A DNA stretch of 39,243 nucleotides, taken from positions 1 to 39,243 of the forward strand of contig CAKVFO010000009.1 in assembly GCA_934746785.1 (NCBI GenBank). The letters are read 5' to 3'. A model generated the notes under the pieces. The model saw only the letters and a list, made by a program, of their open reading frames with translations, did no database searches and was not told the DNA's origin. Origin of the DNA: an uncultured Clostridium sp. (lineage in GTDB: Bacteria > Bacillota > Clostridia > Clostridiales > Clostridiaceae). Below are positions 32,325-39,243 of the stretch, one piece after another; within the stretch, counting starts at the first letter, position 1; every line of letters starts with the position of its first letter. Position numbers and translations under genes: made by a program.

Positions 32325-33266
32325 ATGGATGCAGCTACTCTTGCTTTTTTAATGTATCTTGATGAAGGTTTAGTTAAAAATTTATCTTCTTTGTACTTAA
32401 GTGGTTATATAAATATAAGAACAACTAAGCTCATCCAGGATAGAACTATAACAGGTAAAACAGGATTTGATAATAAAGAGCGTAATTATGGTGAGGATAG
32501 AAGCTATGAAGAGAGAAGAGAAGGCTATAAGAATAATAACTGTGCACAGTTAGATTCATTTGATTTCTGCAATAATACAAGCGGAGATGTTGAGGACAAG
32601 GAATATATAAGAAGAGAAGAAGAGTTCCAGAGAATTTATACAAGTTTTACATTGCATAGTGAGATATTTACAAGCCTTGAATCACAAAATGTTGTGAAGC
32701 ATTTTGATAATAGAACAATAAATGCAGGAGAAGTTAGTGAAGGGGATTATGTAAGGATTCAAGGTGATCTTACTACTGAAAATATCAATACTTATTTAGA
32801 TACCCTTCTTACTGCTTTTAATGCTTATGGGTGTGAGAATCTTAATAAACTTATAAATTTAAAGAATGAAAATATTATGAATTTTACATGTATGAATAAT
32901 ATTTTAACTCATTTAAATGATATTCTTAATAAAAATGCAACTGAAGACATGATTTTAATGTGTGGAAATACTCCTGTTGTTGTTAATGTTAATGATAACT
33001 ATTTTATGAATAATAATTCGTATATTTTTGATAAGGTAGAGTGTCCTTGTACAATTTTTGGAAAAGTAATAAAAGTTGCACCTTGTGGTGATAATGTTAA
33101 TCTTTTAAGAAAGACAGCTCAGGAAACTTTTTACGAAAAGATTCTAAATGAATGTATAGGATACTGTGATCTTCTTAATGCTAATGGAATAATTATGCCC
33201 GAGATGCCTAGATTAAAATGTGCAGGTATTTCTTTAGTAATTGTGCCTGTAAGCATACAGATGTGA
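32325..33266 (+). CDS. Hypothetical protein, 313 residues (possibly DUF6414-like)
   Basis: Begins AATLAFLMYLDEGLVKNLSS, followed by LSGYINIRTTK; the FLxYLD start recalls the DUF6414 group, but this is a weak memory-based match. Residues about 45-100 are Arg/Glu/Asn-rich and probably disordered. A C-terminal half with ECIGYCDLLNANGI and several cysteines follows. No signal peptide or membrane segment. The ribosome binding site is weak (ATGTGGATTT). No clear partner gene. Function not assigned. Confidence 0.6.
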   Translation: MDAATLAFLMYLDEGLVKNLSSLYLSGYINIRTTKLIQDRTITGKTGFDNKERNYGEDRSYEERREGYKNNNCAQLDSFDFCNNTSGDVEDKEYIRREEEFQRIYTSFTLHSEIFTSLESQNVVKHFDNRTINAGEVSEGDYVRIQGDLTTENINTYLDTLLTAFNAYGCENLNKLINLKNENIMNFTCMNNILTHLNDILNKNATEDMILMCGNTPVVVNVNDNYFMNNNSYIFDKVECPCTIFGKVIKVAPCGDNVNLLRKTAQETFYEKILNECIGYCDLLNANGIIMPEMPRLKCAGISLVIVPVSIQM

Positions 33267-33330
33267 TTAAATTAGGGATTTAAGCCAAAAAAAAGTTCAT
33301 AATTTAATTTTTTATAAGAAAATAAAAAAA

Positions 33331-33359
33331 TTGACAAAACACGAATAATTTTATAAAAT
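33331..33359 (+). promoter_or_regulatory. Sigma-A promoter of the T-box leader
   Basis: TTGACA (33331-33336), 17-base spacer, TAAAAT (33354-33359). Near-consensus. Confidence 0.85.
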
Positions 33360-33365
33360 GATGTA

Positions 33366-33559
33366 AAAGAATATGTGTGAAGAAGAGGAAAAGTAATAGT
33401 ATTAATTTTTAAGAGAGACTATGGGTGGTGTGAATAGTTAAATGAGTGCTAAGAAAGGGAGCCTTGGAGCATAATGATTTAGTTAAAGCAGGGCTTAAGC
33501 CAAGAAGGGTGGAACCGCGGAAAATTTTTTCGTCCCTTTGTTTTGGCAGGGCTTTTTTT
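33366..33559 (+). promoter_or_regulatory. T-box leader upstream of the ACT/UPF0210 pair
   Basis: AGTA-like and AGAGAG boxes (33412-33417), a stem-I apical CTAT...GGTGGTGTGA...ATAG (33419-33437), a stem III GGCTTAAGCC (33492-33501), and the canonical T-box AAGGGTGGAACCGCGG (33505-33520), paired by CGTCCCTT (33531-33538). An overlapping weaker CCCT/AGGG hairpin and T7 form the terminator. It should sense an uncharged tRNA; the specifier codon could not be assigned (the ATGAGT-GCT context hints at GCT, Ala, at low confidence). Confidence 0.85.
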
Positions 33560-33646
33560 AACGTCTTGGAAATTATTTTTAGAATATTTTTATAGGCATT
33601 AACAAAGTCGCTTCTTGCGCTAAAAAAGCGTGGCGCAAGCCACTTT
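33557..33646. repeat. Modular repeat copy B3 (L head + R module)
   Basis: TTTAACGTCTTGG head, TTTTTAGAATATTTTTATAG, then GCATTAACAAAGTCGCTTC and hairpin AAAGT-c-GCTT / AAGC-c-ACTTT with inner GCGCT/AGCG. Starts on the T-box terminator T-run and ends about 40 bases before the ACT gene start. Its own stem is followed by T6, so it might also terminate. Confidence 0.75.
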
Positions 33647-33685
33647 TTTATAAAGAGTTAAATAATATATTGAGGTGATGAAACT

Positions 33686-33955
33686 ATGAAGTCAATACTA
33701 ACAGTTATAGGGAAAGATCAAGTTGGGATAATTGCAGGTGTAAGTAATAAATTAAAAGATTTAAATATTAATATTTTAAATGTTACTCAAACTATTATGG
33801 ATGATTATTTCACAATGATTATGATGTTAGATTTAAAAGAAACAAATGCAAGCTTTGAAGAAATTAAAAAAGGTTTGGCAGAGACAGGAAAAGAACTAAG
33901 AGTAGATGTGAAAATTCAAAGAGAAGAAATTTTTAATTCAATGCATTCACTATAA
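33686..33955 (+). CDS. ACT-domain protein (UPF0237)
   Basis: Single ACT domain of 89 residues. MKSILTVIGKDQVGIIAGVSNKL matches GcvR/UPF0237 family amino-acid-binding proteins. Always found with the UPF0210 gene that follows 23 bases later, so a joint function is expected; none is known. TGAGGTG precedes ATG. Expressed from behind the T-box, so it probably responds to an amino acid. Confidence 0.9.
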   Translation: MKSILTVIGKDQVGIIAGVSNKLKDLNINILNVTQTIMDDYFTMIMMLDLKETNASFEEIKKGLAETGKELRVDVKIQREEIFNSMHSL

Positions 33956-33978
33956 GTTTAATTTTAAGGGGGCATACA

Positions 33979-35346
33979 ATGGGTACAAATATAACAGCAC
34001 AAAATGTTTTAGAAACAATAAAGATGATTGAAGAGGAAAACTTAGATGTTAGAACCATTACAATGGGAATATCTTTGCTTGACTGTATAGATTCAGATGG
34101 AAAAAGAGCCAGAGCTAAAATATATGATAAAATAATGAAATCTGCAGAAAAACTTGTTCCAGTAGGTAAGCAGATTGAAAATGAATTTGGTATTCCAATA
34201 GTTAATAAGAGAGTTTCAGTTACTCCAATTTCATTAATAGGCGGAGCTACTGATGAAGATAACTATGTTGAATTTGCTAAAACTTTAGATAGAGCAGCTA
34301 GAAATCTTGGAATAAACTTCATAGGCGGTTTCTCAGCTTTAGTACAAAAAGGATGTACAAAGGGAGATAAAATACTTATAAAATCAATACCTCAAGCTTT
34401 AGCTGAAACAGAATTTGTTTGTTCTTCTGTTAATGTAGGTTCAACTAAGACAGGAATTAATATGAATGCAGTAAGAGATATGGGGCATATTATAAAGCAA
34501 ACGTCTCTTCTTACAAAAGAACAAAAAGGATTTGGATGTGCTAAGTTAGTTGTCTTTGCTAATGCAGTAGAGGATAATCCATTTATGGCAGGTGCTTTCC
34601 ATGGTGTTGGAGAAGCAGATAGAATAATAAATGTTGGGGTTTCAGGACCAGGAGTTGTTGAAAGAGCACTTCAAAAAGTAAGAGGAGAATCTTTTGATGT
34701 TGTTGCTGATACAATAAAAAATACAGCATTTAAAGTAACTAGAATGGGACAACTTGTTGCTAAGGAAGCTTCTAAAAGATTAGACGTGCCATTTGGTATT
34801 GTAGATTTATCTTTAGCACCTACACCAGCAGTTGGGGATTCCGTTGCAAGAATTTTAGAAGAAATAGGTCTTGAACAAGTAGGTACTCATGGAACTATAG
34901 CAGCCTTAGCAATGCTTAATGATGCAGTTAAAAAAGGTGGTATAATGGCATGTAGTCATGTTGGAGGATTAAGTGGTGCTTTCATTCCGGTATCAGAAGA
35001 TGCAGGTATGATAGAAGCTGTTGTTAACGGAACTTTAAATATGGAAAAACTTGAAGCTATGACTTGTGTATGTTCAGTTGGCCTTGATATGATTGCTATA
35101 CCAGGAAGTACACCAGCATCAACTATTTCAGCTATGATTGCTGATGAAGCTGCAATTGGAGTTATTAATAATAAGACTACAGCAGTTAGAATTATACCAG
35201 CACCAGGTTGTGAAGTGGGAGATATGGTGGAATTTGGAGGGTTACTTGGAACTGCCCCAGTTATGAAAGTTAATTCTATGTCATCAGAATTATTCTCTAA
35301 CAGAGGAGGAAGAATTCCAGCTCCTGTACATTCATTTAAAAACTAA
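33979..35346 (+). CDS. UPF0210 family protein (PFL-like)
   Basis: 455 residues. Family conserved in many bacteria and archaea, with a known fold in S. pneumoniae but no established function; DUF711 is the matching Pfam name. Typical segments: FIGGFSALVQKGCTKGD, CSSVNVGSTKTGINMNAV, AGAFHGVGEADRIINVGVSG and IPGSTPASTISAMIADEA. Pairs with the ACT gene upstream, presumably in one mRNA under the T-box. The name PFL comes from an old similarity and does not imply a formate lyase. Confidence 0.93.
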   Translation: MGTNITAQNVLETIKMIEEENLDVRTITMGISLLDCIDSDGKRARAKIYDKIMKSAEKLVPVGKQIENEFGIPIVNKRVSVTPISLIGGATDEDNYVEFAKTLDRAARNLGINFIGGFSALVQKGCTKGDKILIKSIPQALAETEFVCSSVNVGSTKTGINMNAVRDMGHIIKQTSLLTKEQKGFGCAKLVVFANAVEDNPFMAGAFHGVGEADRIINVGVSGPGVVERALQKVRGESFDVVADTIKNTAFKVTRMGQLVAKEASKRLDVPFGIVDLSLAPTPAVGDSVARILEEIGLEQVGTHGTIAALAMLNDAVKKGGIMACSHVGGLSGAFIPVSEDAGMIEAVVNGTLNMEKLEAMTCVCSVGLDMIAIPGSTPASTISAMIADEAAIGVINNKTTAVRIIPAPGCEVGDMVEFGGLLGTAPVMKVNSMSSELFSNRGGRIPAPVHSFKN

Positions 35347-35349
35347 TTT

Positions 35350-35582
35350 ATTTAACGTATAGGATAGTATAAAATTTTTTTAAAGCGAATACTGATTATT
35401 ACTAGTTTTCTGATATGTAAGTTGGTAAAAACGTTAAAAAATAATTGTAGGCCGCAAAAGAACCAAAAAGCAAAATAATTAAATTGCATTTTAGTAGGAA
35501 ATTATTTTGCTTTTAGAACCTTTTGCATGGCTGACAAAGTTGCTTCCTGCGCTGAAAAGCGTGGCGTCAGCCACTTTGTGCT
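35350..35582. repeat. Modular repeat copy A5 (most complete: L + H5 + H3 + R)
   Basis: L 35350-35440 with TTTAACGT (35351-35358) / ACGTTAAA (35431-35438). Long stem AAAAGCAAAATAATT (35466-35480) / AATTATTTTGCTTTT (35500-35514), perfect 15 bp, with GCAAAA/TTTTGC outside it. R hairpin with ACAAAGT (35534-35540) / ACTTTGT (35573-35579) and inner CGCT-GAAA-AGCG. M is missing: only about 19 bases lie between the H arms. Starts 3 bases after the UPF0210 stop. Confidence 0.85.
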
Positions 35583-35586
35583 TATT

Positions 35587-35632
35587 AAAGATATTATTCC
35601 TGTTATATATAGCGGGAATAATATCTTTTTTC
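35587..35632 (+). terminator. Intrinsic terminator after the UPF0210 unit
   Basis: AAAGATATTATTCC (35587-35600) and GGAATAATATCTTT (35615-35628), perfect 14 bp, then T5. Lies just downstream of the repeat. Confidence 0.9.
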
Positions 35633-35653
35633 CTTTCTTACAGTTTATTAACT

Positions 35654-35682
35654 TTGTAATCTTTATAAAAAATTGATATTAT
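35654..35682 (+). promoter_or_regulatory. Sigma-A promoter of the exonuclease III gene
   Basis: TTGTAA (35654-35659), 17-base spacer, TATTAT (35677-35682). Confidence 0.5.
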
Positions 35683-35721
35683 AATTAAAGAAATATTTTA
35701 TTATGGAGGTTTCAAATATAT

Positions 35722-36477
35722 ATGAAGAAGATGATTTCTTGGAATGTTAATGGCTTAAGAGCAGCTGTTACAAAAGGGTTTAAAGAAAAGTTTGAGGAAT
35801 TGGATGCTGATATATTTTGTCTTCAAGAAACAAAGCTTCAAGAAGGACAGATAGATTTAGAATTTCCAGGCTATAAAAGTTACTGGAATTATGCAGAAAA
35901 GAAAGGGTATTCAGGAACAGCAATATTTACAAAAGAGGAACCTTTATCAGTAGCTTTAGGTATTGGAATAGAAGAACATGATAAAGAAGGAAGAGTAATA
36001 ACTTTAGAATTTGAAGATTATTACTTTATAACAGTATATACGCCAAATTCTCAAAATGAACTTGCTAGACTTCCATATAGAATGAAATGGGAAGATGACT
36101 TTAAGAATTATATGAAAGAATTAGAAAGTAATAAACCTGTTATTGTATGTGGAGATTTAAATGTAGCACATAAAGAAATAGATTTAAAGAATCCTAAAAA
36201 TAATAGAAAAAATGCAGGATTTACAGATGAAGAAAGAAATAAGATGACTGCACTTTTAAAGGATGGATTCATTGATACATTTAGATATTTTTATCCAGAA
36301 GAAGAAGGAATATATTCTTGGTGGTCTTATAGGTTTAAAGCTAGAGATAAAAATGCTGGATGGAGAATTGATTATTTCTTAGTCTCAGAATCGCTAAAAG
36401 ATAGACTTGTAGATGCAAAGATTCATACAGATATAATGGGATCAGATCATTGTCCTGTAGAACTTGATATTAAATAA
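35722..36477 (+). CDS. xth: Exodeoxyribonuclease III (AP endonuclease)
   Basis: Repairs abasic sites and 3' blocks in DNA. 251 residues of the endonuclease/exonuclease/phosphatase fold: SWNVNGLRA, FCLQETKL with the metal-binding Glu, VVCGDLNVAHKEIDL-type VCGDLNVAH, SWWSYR, and GSDHCPVEL with the catalytic histidine. GGAGG 14 bases before ATG is further than usual, but the start MKKMISWNVNGLR is the family's. Own promoter. Confidence 0.94.
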   Translation: MKKMISWNVNGLRAAVTKGFKEKFEELDADIFCLQETKLQEGQIDLEFPGYKSYWNYAEKKGYSGTAIFTKEEPLSVALGIGIEEHDKEGRVITLEFEDYYFITVYTPNSQNELARLPYRMKWEDDFKNYMKELESNKPVIVCGDLNVAHKEIDLKNPKNNRKNAGFTDEERNKMTALLKDGFIDTFRYFYPEEEGIYSWWSYRFKARDKNAGWRIDYFLVSESLKDRLVDAKIHTDIMGSDHCPVELDIK

Positions 36478-36479
36478 AC

Positions 36480-36508
36480 TTTAAAAAGTAAGTGTTTAAT
36501 GGTATAAT
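36480..36508 (+). promoter_or_regulatory. Promoter of the 101-residue membrane protein gene
   Basis: TTTAAA (36480-36485), 17-base spacer, TATAAT (36503-36508) with extended TG-G before the -10. Confidence 0.6.
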
Positions 36509-36545
36509 TTCAAGTAATGTATTGAATTAGAATAGGAGTTTATAA

Positions 36546-36851
36546 ATGAATAATATATCCGTAGTAAGTATACTAGTATTATTAAGCTTATTTTGTTTTT
36601 TTATGTATGAATTAACGACAGTTATTAGAATATCAAATAAAAAGATAAAAGGGAAAAAAGGAATACATATATTGGGGGCATTAACCACATTATTAATTAC
36701 TATCTGTGTTGCTTTAAGCATTTTTAATGTAAATTATGATTCGAAGATTTTAATAATAGTTACAGTAGTATTATCAGTGTTATTCTATATAGGTTTTGCA
36801 TGGCAGACCCTGTTTGAAGTAAAAGAAGTAATGAAAAATCCCAACAAATAA
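36546..36851 (+). CDS. Three-helix membrane protein, unknown
   Basis: 101 residues with three hydrophobic segments (about 5-28, 44-62 and 68-88) separated by short basic loops (RISNKKIKGKKG). No family recognised. AGGAGTTTATAA precedes ATG. The C-terminus, KEVMKNPNK, is encoded within the left arm of its terminator, so gene end and terminator overlap. Confidence 0.65.
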   Translation: MNNISVVSILVLLSLFCFFMYELTTVIRISNKKIKGKKGIHILGALTTLLITICVALSIFNVNYDSKILIIVTVVLSVLFYIGFAWQTLFEVKEVMKNPNK

Positions 36852-36868
36852 GTTTTGTTGGGATTTTT
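36835..36868 (+). terminator. Intrinsic terminator overlapping the membrane protein gene
   Basis: AAAATCCCAACAAA (36835-36848) and TTTGTTGGGATTTT (36854-36867), perfect 14 bp; the stop codon is in the loop. Confidence 0.9.
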
Positions 36869-36923
36869 GAATATTAAAGTATCTAAGTGGATTTGTATTC
36901 CTCGTATTGAAAGGTGCAGCGTA

Positions 36924-37331
36924 ATGATAAGTATTAAACTAGAAAAAAATAAAAAGAATGAGCCAGTGTTTAAGTTGAATGCTAAGGAAGAGGATATTCA
37001 AAAATATAGGGCATTAAAGAGAGTCTTATTTGAAAGTAAAAAAATTAAAGGAATGTATGGATATAAGGTTCCAATGAGGTTTTTTCAGATAGTATTAAAA
37101 GTAATACCAAAGGATGATTTGAAAATTGATAAGAGATCTATAGATTTCTATTTTGAGTTTTCTGATGATTATGAAGAAAAGTATTATTATATTACAGAAG
37201 TAAATCCAGCTTATATGAAGAAGTGGCGAGAAGAGAGATGTCCTGAAATTTTTAAGATTAACATAGATAAAGATGAAAAGAACTTAACTAAAGAAACTGC
37301 CTTTAAGAGGGTTTTGAAGTTAGATATTTAA
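36924..37331 (+). CDS. Hypothetical protein, 135 residues
   Basis: Not recognised. Strongly charged (Lys, Glu) single-domain protein with FYFEFSDDYEEKYYYITEVNP in the middle. A longer frame begins at TTG 36855, but that runs through the terminator of the previous gene; AAAGGTG before ATG 36924 gives the better start (MISIKLEKNKKNEPVFK). No signal peptide. No promoter of its own found, so some read-through from upstream or a weak promoter is needed. Confidence 0.6.
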   Translation: MISIKLEKNKKNEPVFKLNAKEEDIQKYRALKRVLFESKKIKGMYGYKVPMRFFQIVLKVIPKDDLKIDKRSIDFYFEFSDDYEEKYYYITEVNPAYMKKWREERCPEIFKINIDKDEKNLTKETAFKRVLKLDI

Positions 37332-37404
37332 TTATTTATGAAAGTAAATGATTTTGATAAGAGTTATAAAAATATCGATTTATATATTAAAAATTTATAT
37401 TAAT

Positions 37405-37438
37405 AAAAAATCTGCTTTGTTTTAAAGCAGATTTTTTT
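37405..37438 (+). terminator. Intrinsic terminator after the 135-residue gene
   Basis: AAAAAATCTGCTTT (37405-37418) and AAAGCAGATTTTTT (37424-37437) with loop GTTTT. Confidence 0.9.
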
Positions 37439-37917
37439 AATATGAAATAAGTATTCATTGAAGCGCAGGTGGCTATAATTAAGTACCTTTGTGAAAATAA
37501 AATATATTTCAATTTATTCTAATAAATATGTGTGTACTAAGTGTCAACTTTTTATACTATGTGTATTAATTTCACTCTTGAATTGTAAAAATATTACTTA
37601 TTAAACATACGATAATAAATATGAAAAAATAATCATTTATATAAGGGTGATACATAGTAATTTATTAAATAGTTATTTTTGTGTGAAATATATAAAAAAA
37701 AGTCAAATAAAAGGCGGAGTTATTGAAATAATGACAATTTTTGGGGAGGGGCTTGAATTTTTCATCTATATTGGTTAATATTTCTTTTGAATGATTTATT
37801 TAGTAAAAATAAAGGTAATAGCTAATATGAATTAGATGTACATATAAAACTACATATTTTGATATATTTCATAACAAATAATTCCTATATAAATGATGGA
37901 AAGTTTGAGGATTTGTT
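37439..37917. other. Long A+T-rich gap, nothing recognised
   Basis: 479 bases with no open frame of note, no copy of the modular repeat, no riboswitch consensus and no clear -35/-10 pair. GGGGAGGGG at 37742 is the only G-rich spot but lies 170 bases before the next start codon. A degraded gene or a regulatory region of the following operon are both possible. Confidence 0.5.
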
Positions 37918-38916
37918 ATGAAGTTATATTGTAAGAAAATTGAGAGATTAGTGTTAGTTTTAATTGTTGTGTTAGGATTGTTTGCTACATCAGCTAAAGG
38001 GAAAGGAGATTATAATATTCCAAAGATTTCAGGAAAGTTAGTATATCATAGCTACTCAAGTTATGAAGAAAAAGATAGTAAGTTATACTTATTTGATTTT
38101 GATAATAATGAAAATATATGTTTAAGCGATAAGTTTAATAATATATACAATGCTATGAATGCTCATTTTAGTAAGGATGGATCAAAGATAGTGTTTATGG
38201 GTATGGAAAAAGATAGATATGAAGATAAGTGGGACATATATACATATAATTTACAGAGCGATTGCCTTGAAAACTTGACGAAGAATAACGACTTGAGAAA
38301 TGAAGATCCTAAATTTTCACCAGATGGAGAAAAAGTTATTTTTAAACAAGGACATTGGGATGAAGACGAAGATGACATGGTTTATGATTTAAAGGAATTA
38401 GATTTAAGGAGCAAAAAAGTAAAAAGTATAACTAAAGACTTAGCAGAAGATTCTATGCCATTTTATTCAGAAGATGGTAAGACTATTTATTATGCAAGAG
38501 GTATAGAAGAAAATTCTAAGATTTATAAAGTAGGAAGATACAATGTTAAAGATGTTAAGAAAATCTATAGTTCTAAAGGAGTTATGTGCTACTATCCTAT
38601 AGTTTACAGAAATGATTTGTATTTTACTAGATGGTATTCAAAATCTAATAGTGCAGATATGATTATGAAAATGAATTTAAAAACTAAAAAAGTAACTAAG
38701 CTTAAGTTCAATAATAAGAATTATAATTGTTCAGACCCATGTCCTATATCAGAAGAATATATGATTATTAGTAGTACAAAAGGAAATAATGGATATGATT
38801 TATATTTTACTGATATAAAAACTGGTGAAACATGGCCTTTAAGTAAACTAAACAGTACGATTAATGATGAAAGAGAACAGCTGGGAGCATCTTGCTTTAT
38901 AGAGTCTGTTGAATAA
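37918..38916 (+). CDS. Secreted PD40/TolB-like beta-propeller protein
   Basis: 332 residues with an N-terminal signal peptide (KKIERLVLVLIVVLGLFATS then AKG). Repeats of the type FSKDGSKIVFMG, FSPDGEKVIFKQ and YSEDGKTIYYARG are PD40 blades, spaced about 55-65 residues, so a six-bladed-type propeller with the last blades diverged. Ends QLGASCFIESVE. Ribosome binding site is modest (GAGGATTTG). The neighbouring PgaC-like gene suggests a role at an exopolysaccharide export site, by context only. Confidence 0.75.
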   Translation: MKLYCKKIERLVLVLIVVLGLFATSAKGKGDYNIPKISGKLVYHSYSSYEEKDSKLYLFDFDNNENICLSDKFNNIYNAMNAHFSKDGSKIVFMGMEKDRYEDKWDIYTYNLQSDCLENLTKNNDLRNEDPKFSPDGEKVIFKQGHWDEDEDDMVYDLKELDLRSKKVKSITKDLAEDSMPFYSEDGKTIYYARGIEENSKIYKVGRYNVKDVKKIYSSKGVMCYYPIVYRNDLYFTRWYSKSNSADMIMKMNLKTKKVTKLKFNNKNYNCSDPCPISEEYMIISSTKGNNGYDLYFTDIKTGETWPLSKLNSTINDEREQLGASCFIESVE

Positions 38917-38957
38917 AGGAACATCATTACAAAAGAAAAAATGGGGGAAAAAGAAAT

Positions 38958-39243
38958 ATGAATATTTTTATTAAGTCAAACCTTTTTGTGGAGATTGTTG
39001 GAAGTGCTATATTCTGGTATCCGTATATAATGTCAATAATATGGATGGCAGGTGCTATAATATTCTCTCATTATAGAGAAAAAGAAGACAATATAGACCT
39101 TAATAAATATAAATGGCCTAGAATTAGTATAATACTGCCTTGTTATAATGAATCAGAAACAGTTGAAGAGACCATTAAGAAGTTATCGTCTCTTTCATAT
39201 CCAGGATATGAAATTATAGCTGTAAATGATGGGAGTTCAGACA
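38958..39243 (+). CDS. Family 2 glycosyltransferase (PgaC/IcaA-like), 3' end cut by window
   Basis: ATG 38958, 95 codons visible. Two parts are seen: a membrane segment with WYPYIMSIIWMAGAIIFSHY and REKED, matching the first transmembrane segment of poly-N-acetylglucosamine synthase-type enzymes, then the GT2 nucleotide-sugar fold start ISIILPCYNESETVEETI with ...YEIIAVNDGSSD carrying the first catalytic Asp. Preceded by GGGGGAAAAAG. Synthesises a beta-linked polysaccharide; the substrate is not resolved because the rest lies outside the window. Confidence 0.78.
   Translation, partial: MNIFIKSNLFVEIVGSAIFWYPYIMSIIWMAGAIIFSHYREKEDNIDLNKYKWPRISIILPCYNESETVEETIKKLSSLSYPGYEIIAVNDGSSD

Noticed and set aside
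12119..35582. CRISPR array
   Set aside because: The repeats are dispersed, modular and unequally spaced, with no spacer pattern and no cas genes.
36855..36923. Upstream extension of the 135-residue gene
   Set aside because: It starts inside the terminator of the previous gene; ATG 36924 has a ribosome binding site.
37338..37403. ATG-led frame of 21 codons after the 135-residue gene
   Set aside because: No Shine-Dalgarno and only A+T-rich composition.
37439..37917. Cyclic-di-GMP or other riboswitch ahead of the propeller gene
   Set aside because: None of the conserved core motifs could be found.

Overview
The window is about 70% A+T, uses strong AAGGAGG-type ribosome binding sites, and has the Firmicute order ylxR-ylxQ-infB-rbfA-nrnA-truB-ribF-rpsO-pnp-M16 protease-ymxH-dapG-tepA-ftsK/spoIIIE. 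Together with spoVS, a sigma-H-type promoter, a Gram-positive LexA box, reverse rubrerythrin, DUF1540 and a T-box leader, this points to a spore-forming Clostridium sensu stricto (cluster I). I cannot name the species from the sequence alone.

Layout. 1-8.4 kb: translation and RNA-metabolism operon (ylxR partial at its 5' end, ylxQ, infB, rbfA, nrnA, truB, ribF), then rpsO with its own promoter and a possible pseudoknot leader, then pnp. 8.4-12.1 kb: M16 peptidase, YlmC/YmxH protein, aspartokinase, TepA-type ClpP. 12.4-16.8 kb: FtsK/SpoIIIE, RimO, PgsA. 17.1-21.2 kb: recA (SOS box), RNase Y, spoVS (sigma-H-like promoter), HPr. 21.2-21.5 kb: group IIC intron relic carrying an internally deleted IS4-type element. 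21.7-28.2 kb: purB, a 45-codon gene, an 810-residue RecQ, a Nudix-like protein lacking its catalytic box, a divergent amidase-domain gene and a small membrane protein. 28.4-33.3 kb: reverse rubrerythrin, DUF1540 protein, two hypotheticals, hisC, Mpg glycosylase and an unknown 313-residue protein. 33.3-35.3 kb: T-box leader, ACT-domain protein, UPF0210 protein. 35.7-39.2 kb: exonuclease III, two unknowns, a secreted PD40-type propeller protein and the start of a PgaC/IcaA-like glycosyltransferase cut by the window end.

Most notable feature. At least nine intergenic copies of a modular repeat lie between about 12.1 and 35.6 kb. Comparing copies suggests one ancestral unit of roughly 300 bp. It would consist of an ~88 bp L module with terminal inverted repeats that co-vary between copies, then a long stem (H5/H3) enclosing an M hairpin, then an R hairpin. 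M carries a Shine-Dalgarno-like AAGGAGG (in two of three copies) and a short frame ending in the same TTA-TGA. Six copies begin exactly at the T-tract of an intrinsic terminator. I know of no name for this family. It behaves like a structured, non-autonomous mobile element and is the main candidate here for something undescribed.
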